Assembly: GCA_002293315.1 (NCBI GenBank)
Contig: DBCZ01000077.1
Coordinates: 3,178-18,627 of the forward strand
Length of the DNA stretch: 15,450 nucleotides
From: Ruminococcaceae bacterium UBA945
GTDB taxonomy: Bacteria > Bacillota > Clostridia > Oscillospirales > Acutalibacteraceae
Direction of reading: 5' to 3'
Positions 1 through 7,218 of this stretch are shown here, piece by piece. Made by a program: the position numbers and the translations under genes. The notes beneath the pieces were generated by a model. The model made no database searches. It saw only the letters and a list, made by a program, of their open reading frames with translations, and had not been told where the DNA came from. The first letter of the stretch is position 1, and each line of letters opens with the position of its first letter.

Positions 1-360
1 CTTGAGTTCCTGCGCTTCTCGCAGTACGGAGATTTTCTGGCGGCCGTGATAACGCCGAAGAATAACGTAATTCCGCGCATTGCGAGCCGGTTTTGTGACA
101 GATTACCGTCAGAGAACTTCATCATATATGACAAAAACCGAAAAAGCGCCTTCATGCACAAAAGTGACGGTGAAACCACGTTTATGGAGAACACGGAAAT
201 CACGTTCCCCGAGGCGGATGAAGATGAGGAGAAATACAGACAGCTTTGGCGGCTGCTCTATAAGACGGTAGAGAATGAATCGAGAAGAAACCATCAAAAT
301 AGGCGAAACCATATGCCGATGAGGTATTGGCCGAATATGACTGAATTCCAAGGAGGGTAA
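1..360 (+). CDS. TIGR03915/DUF4130-type putative DNA repair protein, C-terminal part
   Basis: The frame is open from base 1 to the TAA at 358-360, so this is the last 119 codons of a gene that starts upstream of the window. The residues match what I remember of the TIGR03915 (DUF4130) family: an LRFS-type start, a PKNNVIP stretch, FCDRLPSENFIIYD, a WRLLYKT helix, a basic ESRRN segment and a terminal MPMRYWPNM. Full-length members are about 250 residues, so roughly half is present. In other Bacillota this family is paired with a radical-SAM protein (TIGR03916), and the pair is predicted to act in DNA modification or repair; the biochemical role is not established. If that pairing holds here, the partner should lie just left of the window. 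The gene converges on an AlkD-like repair gene. The assignment is by recalled motif similarity, and the function is inferred. Confidence 0.72.
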   Translation, partial: LEFLRFSQYGDFLAAVITPKNNVIPRIASRFCDRLPSENFIIYDKNRKSAFMHKSDGETTFMENTEITFPEADEDEEKYRQLWRLLYKTVENESRRNHQNRRNHMPMRYWPNMTEFQGG

Positions 361-362
361 TT

Positions 363-482
363 ATGGCTGACAGGATTAAAAAATTCACGGTTGGGGTGAC
401 ACGGGCATGCAAAGCTGGCGGTAGACGGAATTGCATATATCGGGAAATAAAAGAACCGGCAGAGTTTGCCGGTTCTTCCTAA
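363..482 (+). CDS. Candidate 39-residue small protein with a strong ribosome site
   Basis: ATG 363 sits two bases after the previous stop and is preceded by AGGAGGG (351-357), about as good a ribosome site as exists in the window, with 6 bases between AGGAGG and the ATG. The product would be 39 residues, basic in the middle (MADRIKKFTVG start, a CKAGGRRNC stretch), with no recognisable domain, signal peptide or membrane segment. The frame reads straight through the hairpin at 451-477 and its TAA overlaps the end of the convergent alkD-like gene by 4 bases. That argues for a remnant: a ribosome site and N-terminus left after a downstream gene was lost, with the reading frame closed by chance. 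It could also be a real translationally coupled small protein. I do not recognise it. Confidence 0.3.
   Translation: MADRIKKFTVGVTRACKAGGRRNCIYREIKEPAEFAGSS
451..480. terminator. Bidirectional hairpin terminator between convergent genes
   Basis: An 11-bp perfect stem (451-461 paired with 467-477) has a 5-base loop. Read on the minus strand, the stem is followed by TTTTATTT, a good U-tract, directly after the stop of the alkD-like gene. On the plus strand the trailing tract is weaker (TTCTTCCT). It probably serves mainly the minus-strand pair and also stops the left-hand gene. Confidence 0.8.
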
Positions 483-1180
483 TTAAGCTTATACTTCAGA
501 AGCATATCCTTGTCTTCCTGCGAGACGCGGTAAGATTCACGAATCTTCTGAATCGCCTTGTTCTGTGTGAATTTATCGAGTGCTTGCTTTTGGATAAGCG
601 CAAGGGTTTCATTGCGGAACTTGATGAAGCATATTGACACCGCCCACGCCACCGCCATTTTTACATAATATGCCTCGTGATTAACCTCCTCCAGCAGTGA
701 AAGCCCGATTGAGATATGTTCTTCGTCAATGAAGCTTGCGAGGAACAAAACCAGTGCGAAGCGTATTGAAAATTCGGCGTCACTCGTGAAATATGGCAGC
801 ATAAAAGCCCAAACAGCGTCTCGGTCAGCTTTTTTGGGCTTGTAAGACATGCAAAGCGTGTCGCACACAGACCAATTATTGATGTGCGGGATAAAATCCT
901 TGATATATTGCAGGCGTCGTTCGACGTCGGTTTTCATAATTGCGAGAACATACGCCGTGAGGGCGCTTTCCTCAAAAGAGCCTTGCTCGACGAGCGAGAG
1001 AAAGCCCTCGGCGTCATTTTTTGCAATCTGCTTGCCGATTCGCTTGATTTCCGGCATTCTCACGCCATAGCGCAAATCCGCGCCGGGGATTATTCTCTCC
1101 TGAAAGCGCATATAGTCTGCATCGGCGAGCAGCTCGAATTCATCCAGGATTTTCTTGTAATCAGCTTTTGTAAAACTCAT
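479..1180 (-). CDS. AlkD-like DNA alkylation repair glycosylase
   Basis: This 233-residue protein is an all-helical HEAT-like repeat protein of the DNA alkylation repair family (Pfam PF08713), close to the usual 220-240 residues. AlkD-type enzymes excise N3- and N7-alkylated purines without flipping the base. In Bacillus cereus AlkD the key residues are a Trp, an Asp four residues later, and an Arg about 35 residues further. The same spacing is seen here: Trp103 and Asp107 in NNWSVCD, then Arg140 in EFSIRFALV. The family-typical YYVKMAVAWAVS segment follows. The start ATG overlaps the stop of the upstream glycosyltransferase gene by 4 bases (ATGA), so translation is probably coupled and both share one transcript, ending at the hairpin at 451-477. 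The family call is firm. Which lesion it prefers cannot be read from the sequence. Confidence 0.9.
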   Translation of the reverse strand: MSFTKADYKKILDEFELLADADYMRFQERIIPGADLRYGVRMPEIKRIGKQIAKNDAEGFLSLVEQGSFEESALTAYVLAIMKTDVERRLQYIKDFIPHINNWSVCDTLCMSYKPKKADRDAVWAFMLPYFTSDAEFSIRFALVLFLASFIDEEHISIGLSLLEEVNHEAYYVKMAVAWAVSICFIKFRNETLALIQKQALDKFTQNKAIQKIRESYRVSQEDKDMLLKYKLN

Positions 1181-2298
1181 ATGCTTTCACCGCGCGAGAT
1201 TATTTCATCGGCCAAGGCCTTCATTTTCGGCAAAGTGCCGTTGCTGTCAAAGGCGGCGCAGGCGGCCTTCATCTGCGCAAGCCTTTCGGCGTCATTGGCA
1301 AGCTCTGCGACTATCTTGGCATTGCAGGATTCCTTGCCGAGCTTCACGCCCATGCAATGGCGCGCGAGAAAATCGGCGTTGTCTTCCTCCTGCCCGGGAA
1401 TTGCGTCAAAAACGGCCAGAGGGAGGTTACTCGCCAAGGCTTCGGAGACTGTCAGCCCGCCCGGCTTGGTGATGAGCAAATCCGCAGCCTGCATATATTT
1501 ATGCACCTCGGTCGTGAAGCCCAGAAGCTTATACGTGATGCTGCAGCCGCTCAGCAGCCTTTGAAAAGACTCCCGCAGGCTTTCATTATTGCCGGTTATG
1601 ACGATGAGCTGCATATTATCGGCCGATTTTATCAGCGCCTCGCAAAAATCTATGGCGGCTTTGACACCGAAGCTGCCGGCCATCAGAAGCACAGTGGGCT
1701 TTTCTTCGGAGAAGCCGAGCTCTTTGTATATCTCGGCGCGGTCAAAATCCATAAAGAAGCTTTTGCGCACGGGTATGCCGTAAGGGTGGATTTTATTCTC
1801 CGGCACACCCAGCTCGACAATCGGCGCCGTCATATCCTCCGTGGCCGTGATGAACGCATCCACGTGGCTCGCAAGCCACGCCGCGTGAGGCCCGTAATCG
1901 GTCATGACACATATAATCGGGGCTGAAATCAGCCCTCTTTTTTTTATGGAGGAAATCATGTCGGTGATGAACGGATGTGTGGTGATGATTAAATCCGGCT
2001 GCTCGACGTTTATCACAGAGAGAAGCTGCCGGCCCATGGAGGAGTTCAGACTTTTAAGAAGCCGCGAAATGCCTGTGTCGTCGCCGCTCCATTTGTAAAG
2101 CCCGCCGAAAACCGCAGGCGTGTGCCTCGCCATGAAGCGATAGCTGTTAACGATGACAGAACCCACAAGCTTATTAGCCTCTTTGAGACCGTCTAAAATC
2201 TGAACCTCATAGCCGTTCTCGCCGAAATATTCCCCTATGGCTCTTGCCGCCTGATCATGCCCCCCGCCGGTAGCGGCGGAAAAAATTAGCAATTTCAT
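1177..2298 (-). CDS. UgtP/MGDG-synthase-like diacylglycerol glycosyltransferase
   Basis: This 373-residue GT-B fold enzyme resembles the MGDG synthase/UgtP family (glycosyltransferase family 28), which transfers a sugar from a UDP-sugar to diacylglycerol to make membrane glycolipids, often the lipoteichoic acid anchor. The N-terminal acceptor domain opens with a GGGH loop (11-14), followed by a TTHPF segment (106-110) and MTDYGPHAAW (132-141), all typical of the family. The C-terminal nucleotide-sugar domain carries MAGSFG (206-211), KPGG (278-281) and the late PGQE motif (301-304). The length fits bacterial members. The start is supported by the conserved MKLLIFSAATGGGH opening; the only ribosome-site candidate is a GGGGG run about 10 bases upstream. 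It overlaps the alkD-like gene by 4 bases, an unusual partner with no obvious functional link. The sugar and acceptor are inferred from the family only. Confidence 0.85.
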   Translation of the reverse strand: MKLLIFSAATGGGHDQAARAIGEYFGENGYEVQILDGLKEANKLVGSVIVNSYRFMARHTPAVFGGLYKWSGDDTGISRLLKSLNSSMGRQLLSVINVEQPDLIITTHPFITDMISSIKKRGLISAPIICVMTDYGPHAAWLASHVDAFITATEDMTAPIVELGVPENKIHPYGIPVRKSFFMDFDRAEIYKELGFSEEKPTVLLMAGSFGVKAAIDFCEALIKSADNMQLIVITGNNESLRESFQRLLSGCSITYKLLGFTTEVHKYMQAADLLITKPGGLTVSEALASNLPLAVFDAIPGQEEDNADFLARHCMGVKLGKESCNAKIVAELANDAERLAQMKAACAAFDSNGTLPKMKALADEIISRGESI

Positions 2299-2344
2299 GT
2301 GGAAATAACCCCCAATAAGTACCTAAAGCTGAATAATAGCTCAA

Positions 2345-2350
2345 ATTATA
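2345..2350 (-). promoter_or_regulatory. Candidate -10 box for the glycosyltransferase/alkD-like pair
   Basis: Read on the minus strand this is a perfect TATAAT, placing a transcript start near 2338 and a leader of about 40 bases. No good -35 box lies at 16-18 bases (the 17-base position reads AGATGT), so only the -10 element is supported. Confidence 0.4.
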
Positions 2351-2577
2351 GACTGAAAAGCTTAAAAACATCTTACACGGCAATTACTAAACTCATAAAG
2401 TTTTGTTAGAGACTATCACGCCTATATGAATTTTGTGTGAATTTGCACTCATATTTTACCACGGGATAAAAGAAAAATCCAGCCCCATGTAATTGAATCG
2501 GCATGCACATGAGTGAAATAATATTGTCTTAAAAAATCGCTGCTGTGTAAAAAGACGGAAGTTATGCAGAGATTTTC

Positions 2578-2606
2578 TTTACTTTTTGCCATATAATATG
2601 TATAAT
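2578..2606 (+). promoter_or_regulatory. Candidate promoter for vanW
   Basis: TTTACT (2578-2583), a 17-base spacer and a perfect TATAAT (2601-2606). A second TATAAT lies at 2592-2597, nine bases earlier, so start-site choice is uncertain. The leader to the vanW ATG would be about 50 bases. Confidence 0.55.
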
Positions 2607-2662
2607 TAAGTAGAGCAAAATGTAAAAAAGCTGTTGCTTTAATAATATTGAAGGTGATATTT

Positions 2663-4249
2663 ATGGAAAGAGGATTCAGAGTCTCAACGATTTTTCGTGT
2701 GGTGCTGGCCATCATTGTCATTCTGGCGGTCGCAGGCGTTCTTTTTGCGTGCATGGACGAGAACTCAAACAGCCTCTCGTCAATGCTTAAAAGCGACAAT
2801 ACCGTCTTCCCGGAGGGCACCACTCTCTCGGGCGAGAATATTTCCGGCATGTCTGCCGACGAGGCCATTGTCGTGGGGCATGCTTATCTTGACAAGGTGA
2901 AGAACAATTTAGAGATAAACATAAAGTTTAACACAGACACCGTCGTGCTAAAAGGAGATGATTTCTCGAGCAATGATATTCTTGAGAGGCAGGTTCCCAC
3001 CATGCTGAGCGGGGGTGTTTCCGGCGCACAAGACATTTCATACGTCCTGGATTTAGCGCCGGCAGGCAAGGAAAAGATAATCGCGGCGGCGAAGACGAGC
3101 TATATCGCCGGGAAGAACGCCACGGTTGACAGCTATGACGCCGAGAACGATAAATTCATCTTCAAGGACGGCGAAAAGGGCAGCCGTGCAGACATCGACA
3201 GCACGCTGAAAAACGTCAGGCAGATGCTTTCACAGAAGATGGGCGGCAATTTGCAGGCGGCTTTCATGGAAATCACACCCAAGATGGCGATGGCTGAGCT
3301 TGAAAGCAAATTCGTTCGCCTCGCAACATATTCTTCAGAATCAACGAACACATGGAACGGAAACAGCAATATGGCGCTTGCGCTTTCGCATATAAACGGC
3401 ACGATTATGCAGCCGGGTCAGGTTTTCTCGTATAATGACGCCATAGGCGACAGCACCTCCACCGCGGCGGGGTATCTTCCCGCAGGAGGAATCATCAACG
3501 GAATACTCGTCGATGTAATCGGCGGCGGCATATGCCAGGGTTCGTCCACGCTTTATAACGCGGTCATGCTGGCGGGTCTTGAAATAGTTGAAAGAGAGTG
3601 CCACAGCCGCGAGTCTTCGTATGTTCCGACGGGCCGCGATGCTACGGTAGATTACGGTAACATAGATTTCAAATTCAGAAACAACCTCGAAAACCCCATC
3701 TATCTCATGTGCTGGATGGAAGGCGTCACACTCTACACTAACATTTACGGCGTTCAGCCGGAGGAATGGGATTCAATCGAGATTTATTCCGAGAGAGTGA
3801 ATACAATCGGCGCGCTGAACACTGTCAGCTTCGTGAATGACCAAGCTCTCAAGCAGGGAGAATATGTGAGGCGCACATCGGGCAACACCGGTGTGGAATC
3901 CATCACACTCAGAACATTCTATAAGAACGGCGAGCAGGTTAAGCAGGAAAACATGCCGAATTCATTTTATCCGCCGTCGGGTGTGATTTACGCGATAGGC
4001 CCGGGCACCGATACAACAAAGATAGATACAAGCAAAGAAGGCGGCACTATAGACGGTTCACCCTCACCTTCGCCTTCCGTAAGTCCTCCGCCGGAATCGC
4101 CCTCGCCGGACCCGGGCATAGACCCGACCCCCGGCGTGACTGACACGCCACCGCCGGAGACACCGACGCCAACCCCGACCCCCACACCCGAGCCAACGCC
4201 TGTGGAGTGGCCGGATGACCAGAGTAATCCCGGAGGAGAAACAGAGTAA
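2663..4249 (+). CDS. VanW-family cell-wall protein with a proline-rich C-terminal tail
   Basis: ATG 2663 is preferred over an upstream in-frame TTG at 2648 because AAGGTGAT lies 5-6 bases before it; this gives 528 residues. One membrane segment (about 9-29) follows a short basic N-terminus, so the bulk is extracellular. Residues about 45-210 resemble the putative peptidoglycan-binding region usual in this family. The VanW domain spans about 235-350, with PGQVFSYND (251-259), GGGICQGSSTLYNA (287-300) and VDYGNIDFKFRN (329-340). A G5-like beta segment (about 385-445) precedes a Ser/Pro- then Thr/Pro-rich tail (about 465-515) that could span the cell wall. The membrane segment ends LFAC, only a poor lipobox, so a transmembrane anchor is more likely than a lipoprotein. 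VanW occurs in some vancomycin-resistance clusters but has no proven resistance role, and no vanHAX-type genes are nearby. The exact function is unknown. Confidence 0.88.
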   Translation: MERGFRVSTIFRVVLAIIVILAVAGVLFACMDENSNSLSSMLKSDNTVFPEGTTLSGENISGMSADEAIVVGHAYLDKVKNNLEINIKFNTDTVVLKGDDFSSNDILERQVPTMLSGGVSGAQDISYVLDLAPAGKEKIIAAAKTSYIAGKNATVDSYDAENDKFIFKDGEKGSRADIDSTLKNVRQMLSQKMGGNLQAAFMEITPKMAMAELESKFVRLATYSSESTNTWNGNSNMALALSHINGTIMQPGQVFSYNDAIGDSTSTAAGYLPAGGIINGILVDVIGGGICQGSSTLYNAVMLAGLEIVERECHSRESSYVPTGRDATVDYGNIDFKFRNNLENPIYLMCWMEGVTLYTNIYGVQPEEWDSIEIYSERVNTIGALNTVSFVNDQALKQGEYVRRTSGNTGVESITLRTFYKNGEQVKQENMPNSFYPPSGVIYAIGPGTDTTKIDTSKEGGTIDGSPSPSPSVSPPPESPSPDPGIDPTPGVTDTPPPETPTPTPTPTPEPTPVEWPDDQSNPGGETE

Positions 4250-4255
4250 AATGAG

Positions 4256-4280
4256 TCCCCTGCCAAGTGCAGGGGATTTG
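4256..4280 (+). terminator. GC-rich hairpin after vanW, weak terminator or attenuator
   Basis: TCCCCTGC (4256-4263) pairs perfectly with GCAGGGGA (4269-4276) around a 5-base loop. Only TTTGAATT follows, so the U-tract is poor. Only 37 bases separate it from nadE, too few for a separate downstream promoter. Confidence 0.5.
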
Positions 4281-4313
4281 AATTAAGCCGAGAAGAACGA
4301 AAAGGAGTTTCAC

Positions 4314-6227
4314 ATGAAAGACGGTTTCCTGAGAATCGCCACCGCCACGCCAAAGATAAGGGTAGCGGATTCGACACACAATACTGTTGAAATTGAGCGC
4401 CTGATATGCGAGGCCGCCGAGGCGGGCTGCGCCGTGATTTCCTTTCCGGAGCTTTGTGTCACGGCCTATACCTGCGGGGATTTATTCCTTAGCAAACCGC
4501 TCGTCGCCTCGGCGGAAGCGGCGCTCAAAACGCTGATGCAAAACACGATGGACAGAGATATACTCTGTTCTGTCGGCTTGCCTGTGGCATATAACGGCAA
4601 GCTGTATAACTGCGCGGCGGTATTTCTGCGCGGCGAACTTCTGGGCTTATCTGCCAAGACGAATATCCCAAGCCATGCGGGCTTTGATGAGAGGCGGTGC
4701 TTCACGCCCGCCATGCGGCTTGCGGAGATAGAATACTGCGGGCAAAGCACGGTGATTGGAAGCGGGCTTCTCTATACATGCGATAGCGTTGAAGACCTCA
4801 AGATAGGCGTGGAAATCTGCGAGGATTTATGGGTTTCTGAACCTCCGAGCGCGAGGCTTGCGGAAAATGGTGCGACTGTGCTTCTTAACGCGGCGTGCAG
4901 TAACGAAACCGCCGGCAAGGCGGAATATCGGCGCACATATATTAAGGCGCACAGCGGGCGGATTTCGGGTGCGTATGTTTATTCGAACGCCGGAGAGGGA
5001 GAATCCACTACGGATATGGTTTTCGCGGGGCATAATCTCATCGCTGAAAACGGCGACATACTGGCCGAAAGCAAACTTTTAACCACGGGCTTAACCATAG
5101 CAGAGATAGATTTAGAACGCCTCATTCATGAGCGCATGCTAAGCAGCACCCGGGAAGCCACATGCGATGAGGACGTATTACCCATCAGCTTCAGCTTCAA
5201 GGAAGAAACAATCAAGGCCTTCATGCCTAAGAGGAAATACTCAAAACTACCGTTTGTACCGAATGGCGGGAAAGCATCAAGAGAAGATTCGGAGACAATC
5301 CTTGATTTGCAGTCGGCCGGTTTGGCCGCGAGGCTTCGCCACATAAACAGCAGGCAGGCGCTTCTGGGGCTTTCAGGAGGGCTGGATTCCGCACTCGCAT
5401 TGATTGTCACAGGCAGAGCATTTGATATGATGGGACTCGATAAGGCCGGAATAATTGCTGTTTCAATGCCGTGCTTCGGCACCTCTGAAAGAGGGCGGAG
5501 CAATGCGGTAGCCTTGGCGGGAGGAATCGGCGCGGAGTATATGGAGATTCCGATTGAAAGGGCCGTGCTTCAGCACTTTGAGGATATAGGACAAGACGTG
5601 AGCAATTTTGATGTGACCTTTGAGAACGCGCAGGCGCGCGAGCGCACGCAGGTGCTGATGGATTTATCAAACAGGCTTGGCGGGCTTGTCGTCGGCACGG
5701 GTGACCTTTCCGAGCTCGCGCTCGGCTGGGCGACATATAACGGCGATCATATGTCGATGTATGCGGTGAATTCCTGCGTGCCGAAAACGCTTGTACGCTA
5801 TCTCGTGAAGCACACGGCAGAAAAAAGCGAGGGCAAGCTGAAAGAGGCTTTGCTCGACATACTTGATACGCCCGTCAGCCCCGAGCTGCTGCCGCCCAAG
5901 GACGGCGAAATATCGCAGCGCACCGAGGATATAGTCGGGCCTTATGAGCTGCACGATTTCTTCCTGTATCATATGCTGAGCTTCGGGTTTTCGCCCGGGA
6001 AAATCTTCCGAATGGCAGAGCGTACGTTCGAGGGCGATTATGACAGCACGGCGATTAAGAAGTGGCTGAAGGTTTTTTATTCGCGCTTCTTCACACAGCA
6101 GTTCAAGCGCACATGCATGCCTGACGGCGTGATGGTCTGCTCGGTTTCGCTCTCGCCGCGCGGGGGGTATAATATTCCAAGTGACGCGAGTGCCGCAATA
6201 TGGCTTGCGGAAATAGACAAATTATAA
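4314..6227 (+). CDS. nadE: Glutamine-dependent NAD(+) synthetase
   Basis: This 637-residue enzyme makes NAD from deamido-NAD, ATP and glutamine, the last step of NAD synthesis in the cytoplasm. The N-terminal nitrilase-fold amidase domain carries the expected triad: Glu46 in FPELCVTAY, Lys115 in LSAKTNIPS and Cys169 in VEICEDLWV. It releases ammonia from glutamine and passes it through a tunnel to the C-terminal synthetase domain, whose ATP-pyrophosphatase loop SGGLDS lies at about 354-359. GDLSELALGW and FSPGKI further on are also typical. The length and two-domain form match the long type seen in Mycobacterium tuberculosis (679 residues), not the short ammonia-only type of Escherichia coli. 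The start is supported by AAAGGAG six bases upstream. It heads the tight cluster that ends at 11447. No key residue is missing. Confidence 0.96.
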   Translation: MKDGFLRIATATPKIRVADSTHNTVEIERLICEAAEAGCAVISFPELCVTAYTCGDLFLSKPLVASAEAALKTLMQNTMDRDILCSVGLPVAYNGKLYNCAAVFLRGELLGLSAKTNIPSHAGFDERRCFTPAMRLAEIEYCGQSTVIGSGLLYTCDSVEDLKIGVEICEDLWVSEPPSARLAENGATVLLNAACSNETAGKAEYRRTYIKAHSGRISGAYVYSNAGEGESTTDMVFAGHNLIAENGDILAESKLLTTGLTIAEIDLERLIHERMLSSTREATCDEDVLPISFSFKEETIKAFMPKRKYSKLPFVPNGGKASREDSETILDLQSAGLAARLRHINSRQALLGLSGGLDSALALIVTGRAFDMMGLDKAGIIAVSMPCFGTSERGRSNAVALAGGIGAEYMEIPIERAVLQHFEDIGQDVSNFDVTFENAQARERTQVLMDLSNRLGGLVVGTGDLSELALGWATYNGDHMSMYAVNSCVPKTLVRYLVKHTAEKSEGKLKEALLDILDTPVSPELLPPKDGEISQRTEDIVGPYELHDFFLYHMLSFGFSPGKIFRMAERTFEGDYDSTAIKKWLKVFYSRFFTQQFKRTCMPDGVMVCSVSLSPRGGYNIPSDASAAIWLAEIDKL

Positions 6228-6243
6228 AGGGAGAAACTTAAAA

Positions 6244-7218
6244 ATGCAAAATGTGTTGGTTCTTATTCCGACGGATGCCGAAATGAGGCAGAAGCTCATA
6301 TCCTCCGCGCCGAATTTCGATTACAGATTCATTGACGACGCCCTCTTCAAGCCCGTTTTAACGGAGGATGACGTTGCATGGGCGAATATAATTCTCGGCA
6401 ACCCGAAGCCGGATTTCATCAAGGCCTCTGGTAAGCTCCTGTGGCTTCAAACGAACAGTGCGGGGGTCGAGCCTTTTATAAAGAACGGGGTTCTGGCGGA
6501 ATCCACCGCGCTGACGAATGCCTCGGGCGCTTATGGGCTTGCGATTGCGGAGCATATGCTCGGCATGCACCTTGAGATAATCAAGAAGCTGGAGCTTTAC
6601 AGGGATAATCAGAGCGCCCGCAAATGGGAGAGCAGGGGCAGCGTCAAGTCAATCAGCGGCGCGAACGTTCTCGTGCTGGGCATGGGAGACATCGGCGGTG
6701 AATATGCCAGGAGAGTGAAGGTGCTGGGCGCGACGGTCATCGGAATGCGCCGCATGAATCGCGAAAAACCAGATTATGTAGATGAAATCATCACACAGGA
6801 CGAGCTTGATAATTTCCTCCCGCGGGCAGACGTGATTGCGATGAGCCTGCCCGGCACGCCGCAAACGGAGAATATCATTTCGCGGGAGCGCATCGAGAAA
6901 ATGAAAGACGGCGCGGTGATTCTCAACGTAGGCAGAGGCAATGCGATTGACCTTGAAGCGCTTGCAGACGCGCTTGAAAGCGGCAAGCTTATGGGCGCGG
7001 GGCTGGATGTGACGGAGCCGGAGCCGCTGCCGCAGGAGCACCGCCTGTGGAAAATCCCGACAGCGGTGATAACGCCGCATATCGCGGGCTTTTTCTATCT
7101 GAAGCACACACATGATAGAATAGTTGAGATTATGGCGGAGAATCTTTGTCGTTTTGCAAGCGGCAGTGATCTGATAAATCAAGTGGATTTTGCCGCCGGA
7201 TACAGGAAAACACAGTAA
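6244..7218 (+). CDS. D-2-hydroxyacid dehydrogenase, probably NADP-linked
   Basis: This 324-residue protein belongs to the D-isomer-specific 2-hydroxyacid dehydrogenase family, which interconverts 2-oxoacids and D-2-hydroxyacids. The NAD(P)-binding loop GMGDIG is at 146-151, and the catalytic Arg231 (NVGRG), Glu260 (DVTEPEPLP) and His279 (ITPHIAG) are all present at family spacing. The strand after the loop ends in GMRRMNR rather than the acidic residue that usually selects NAD, so NADP(H) is the more likely cofactor. This resembles the GhrA-type glyoxylate/hydroxypyruvate reductases, but the substrate cannot be fixed from sequence. A GGGAG element lies about 9 bases before the ATG. It starts 16 bases after nadE and its TAA abuts the ATG of the next gene. 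SerA is unlikely, since the C-terminal regulatory domains are absent. Confidence 0.9.
   Translation: MQNVLVLIPTDAEMRQKLISSAPNFDYRFIDDALFKPVLTEDDVAWANIILGNPKPDFIKASGKLLWLQTNSAGVEPFIKNGVLAESTALTNASGAYGLAIAEHMLGMHLEIIKKLELYRDNQSARKWESRGSVKSISGANVLVLGMGDIGGEYARRVKVLGATVIGMRRMNREKPDYVDEIITQDELDNFLPRADVIAMSLPGTPQTENIISRERIEKMKDGAVILNVGRGNAIDLEALADALESGKLMGAGLDVTEPEPLPQEHRLWKIPTAVITPHIAGFFYLKHTHDRIVEIMAENLCRFASGSDLINQVDFAAGYRKTQ

Larger units (their letters stand above)
2299..2662. other. AT-rich divergent intergenic region
   Basis: These 364 bases lie between two divergent genes. They hold candidate promoters at each end and about 230 bases in the middle with no supported gene, tRNA or riboswitch that I can recognise. 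A 7-bp inverted repeat (CACTCAT at 2446-2452, ATGAGTG at 2509-2515) with a GCATGC palindrome (2501-2506) between its arms is the only structure noted. Base composition is clearly more AT-rich than the flanking genes. Confidence 0.6.

Noticed and set aside
884..1926. Plus-strand ORFs of 226 and 189 codons opposite the alkD-like and glycosyltransferase genes
   Set aside because: Both are shadows of two confirmed minus-strand genes and carry no recognisable domain.
2449..2868. 139-codon minus-strand ORF spanning the intergenic region and the vanW start
   Set aside because: It overlaps the vanW signal/membrane region antisense and would run through both vanW promoter boxes. No domain is seen.
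4060..4210. Repetitive Pro/Thr/Ser codons at the end of vanW
   Set aside because: These encode a wall-spanning tail; the bases are imperfect repeats of Pro codons, not a tandem DNA repeat or CRISPR.
2663..4249. Vancomycin-resistance locus
   Set aside because: VanW homologues are common in Clostridia without resistance, and no vanHAX, ligase or VanRS-like gene is present here.
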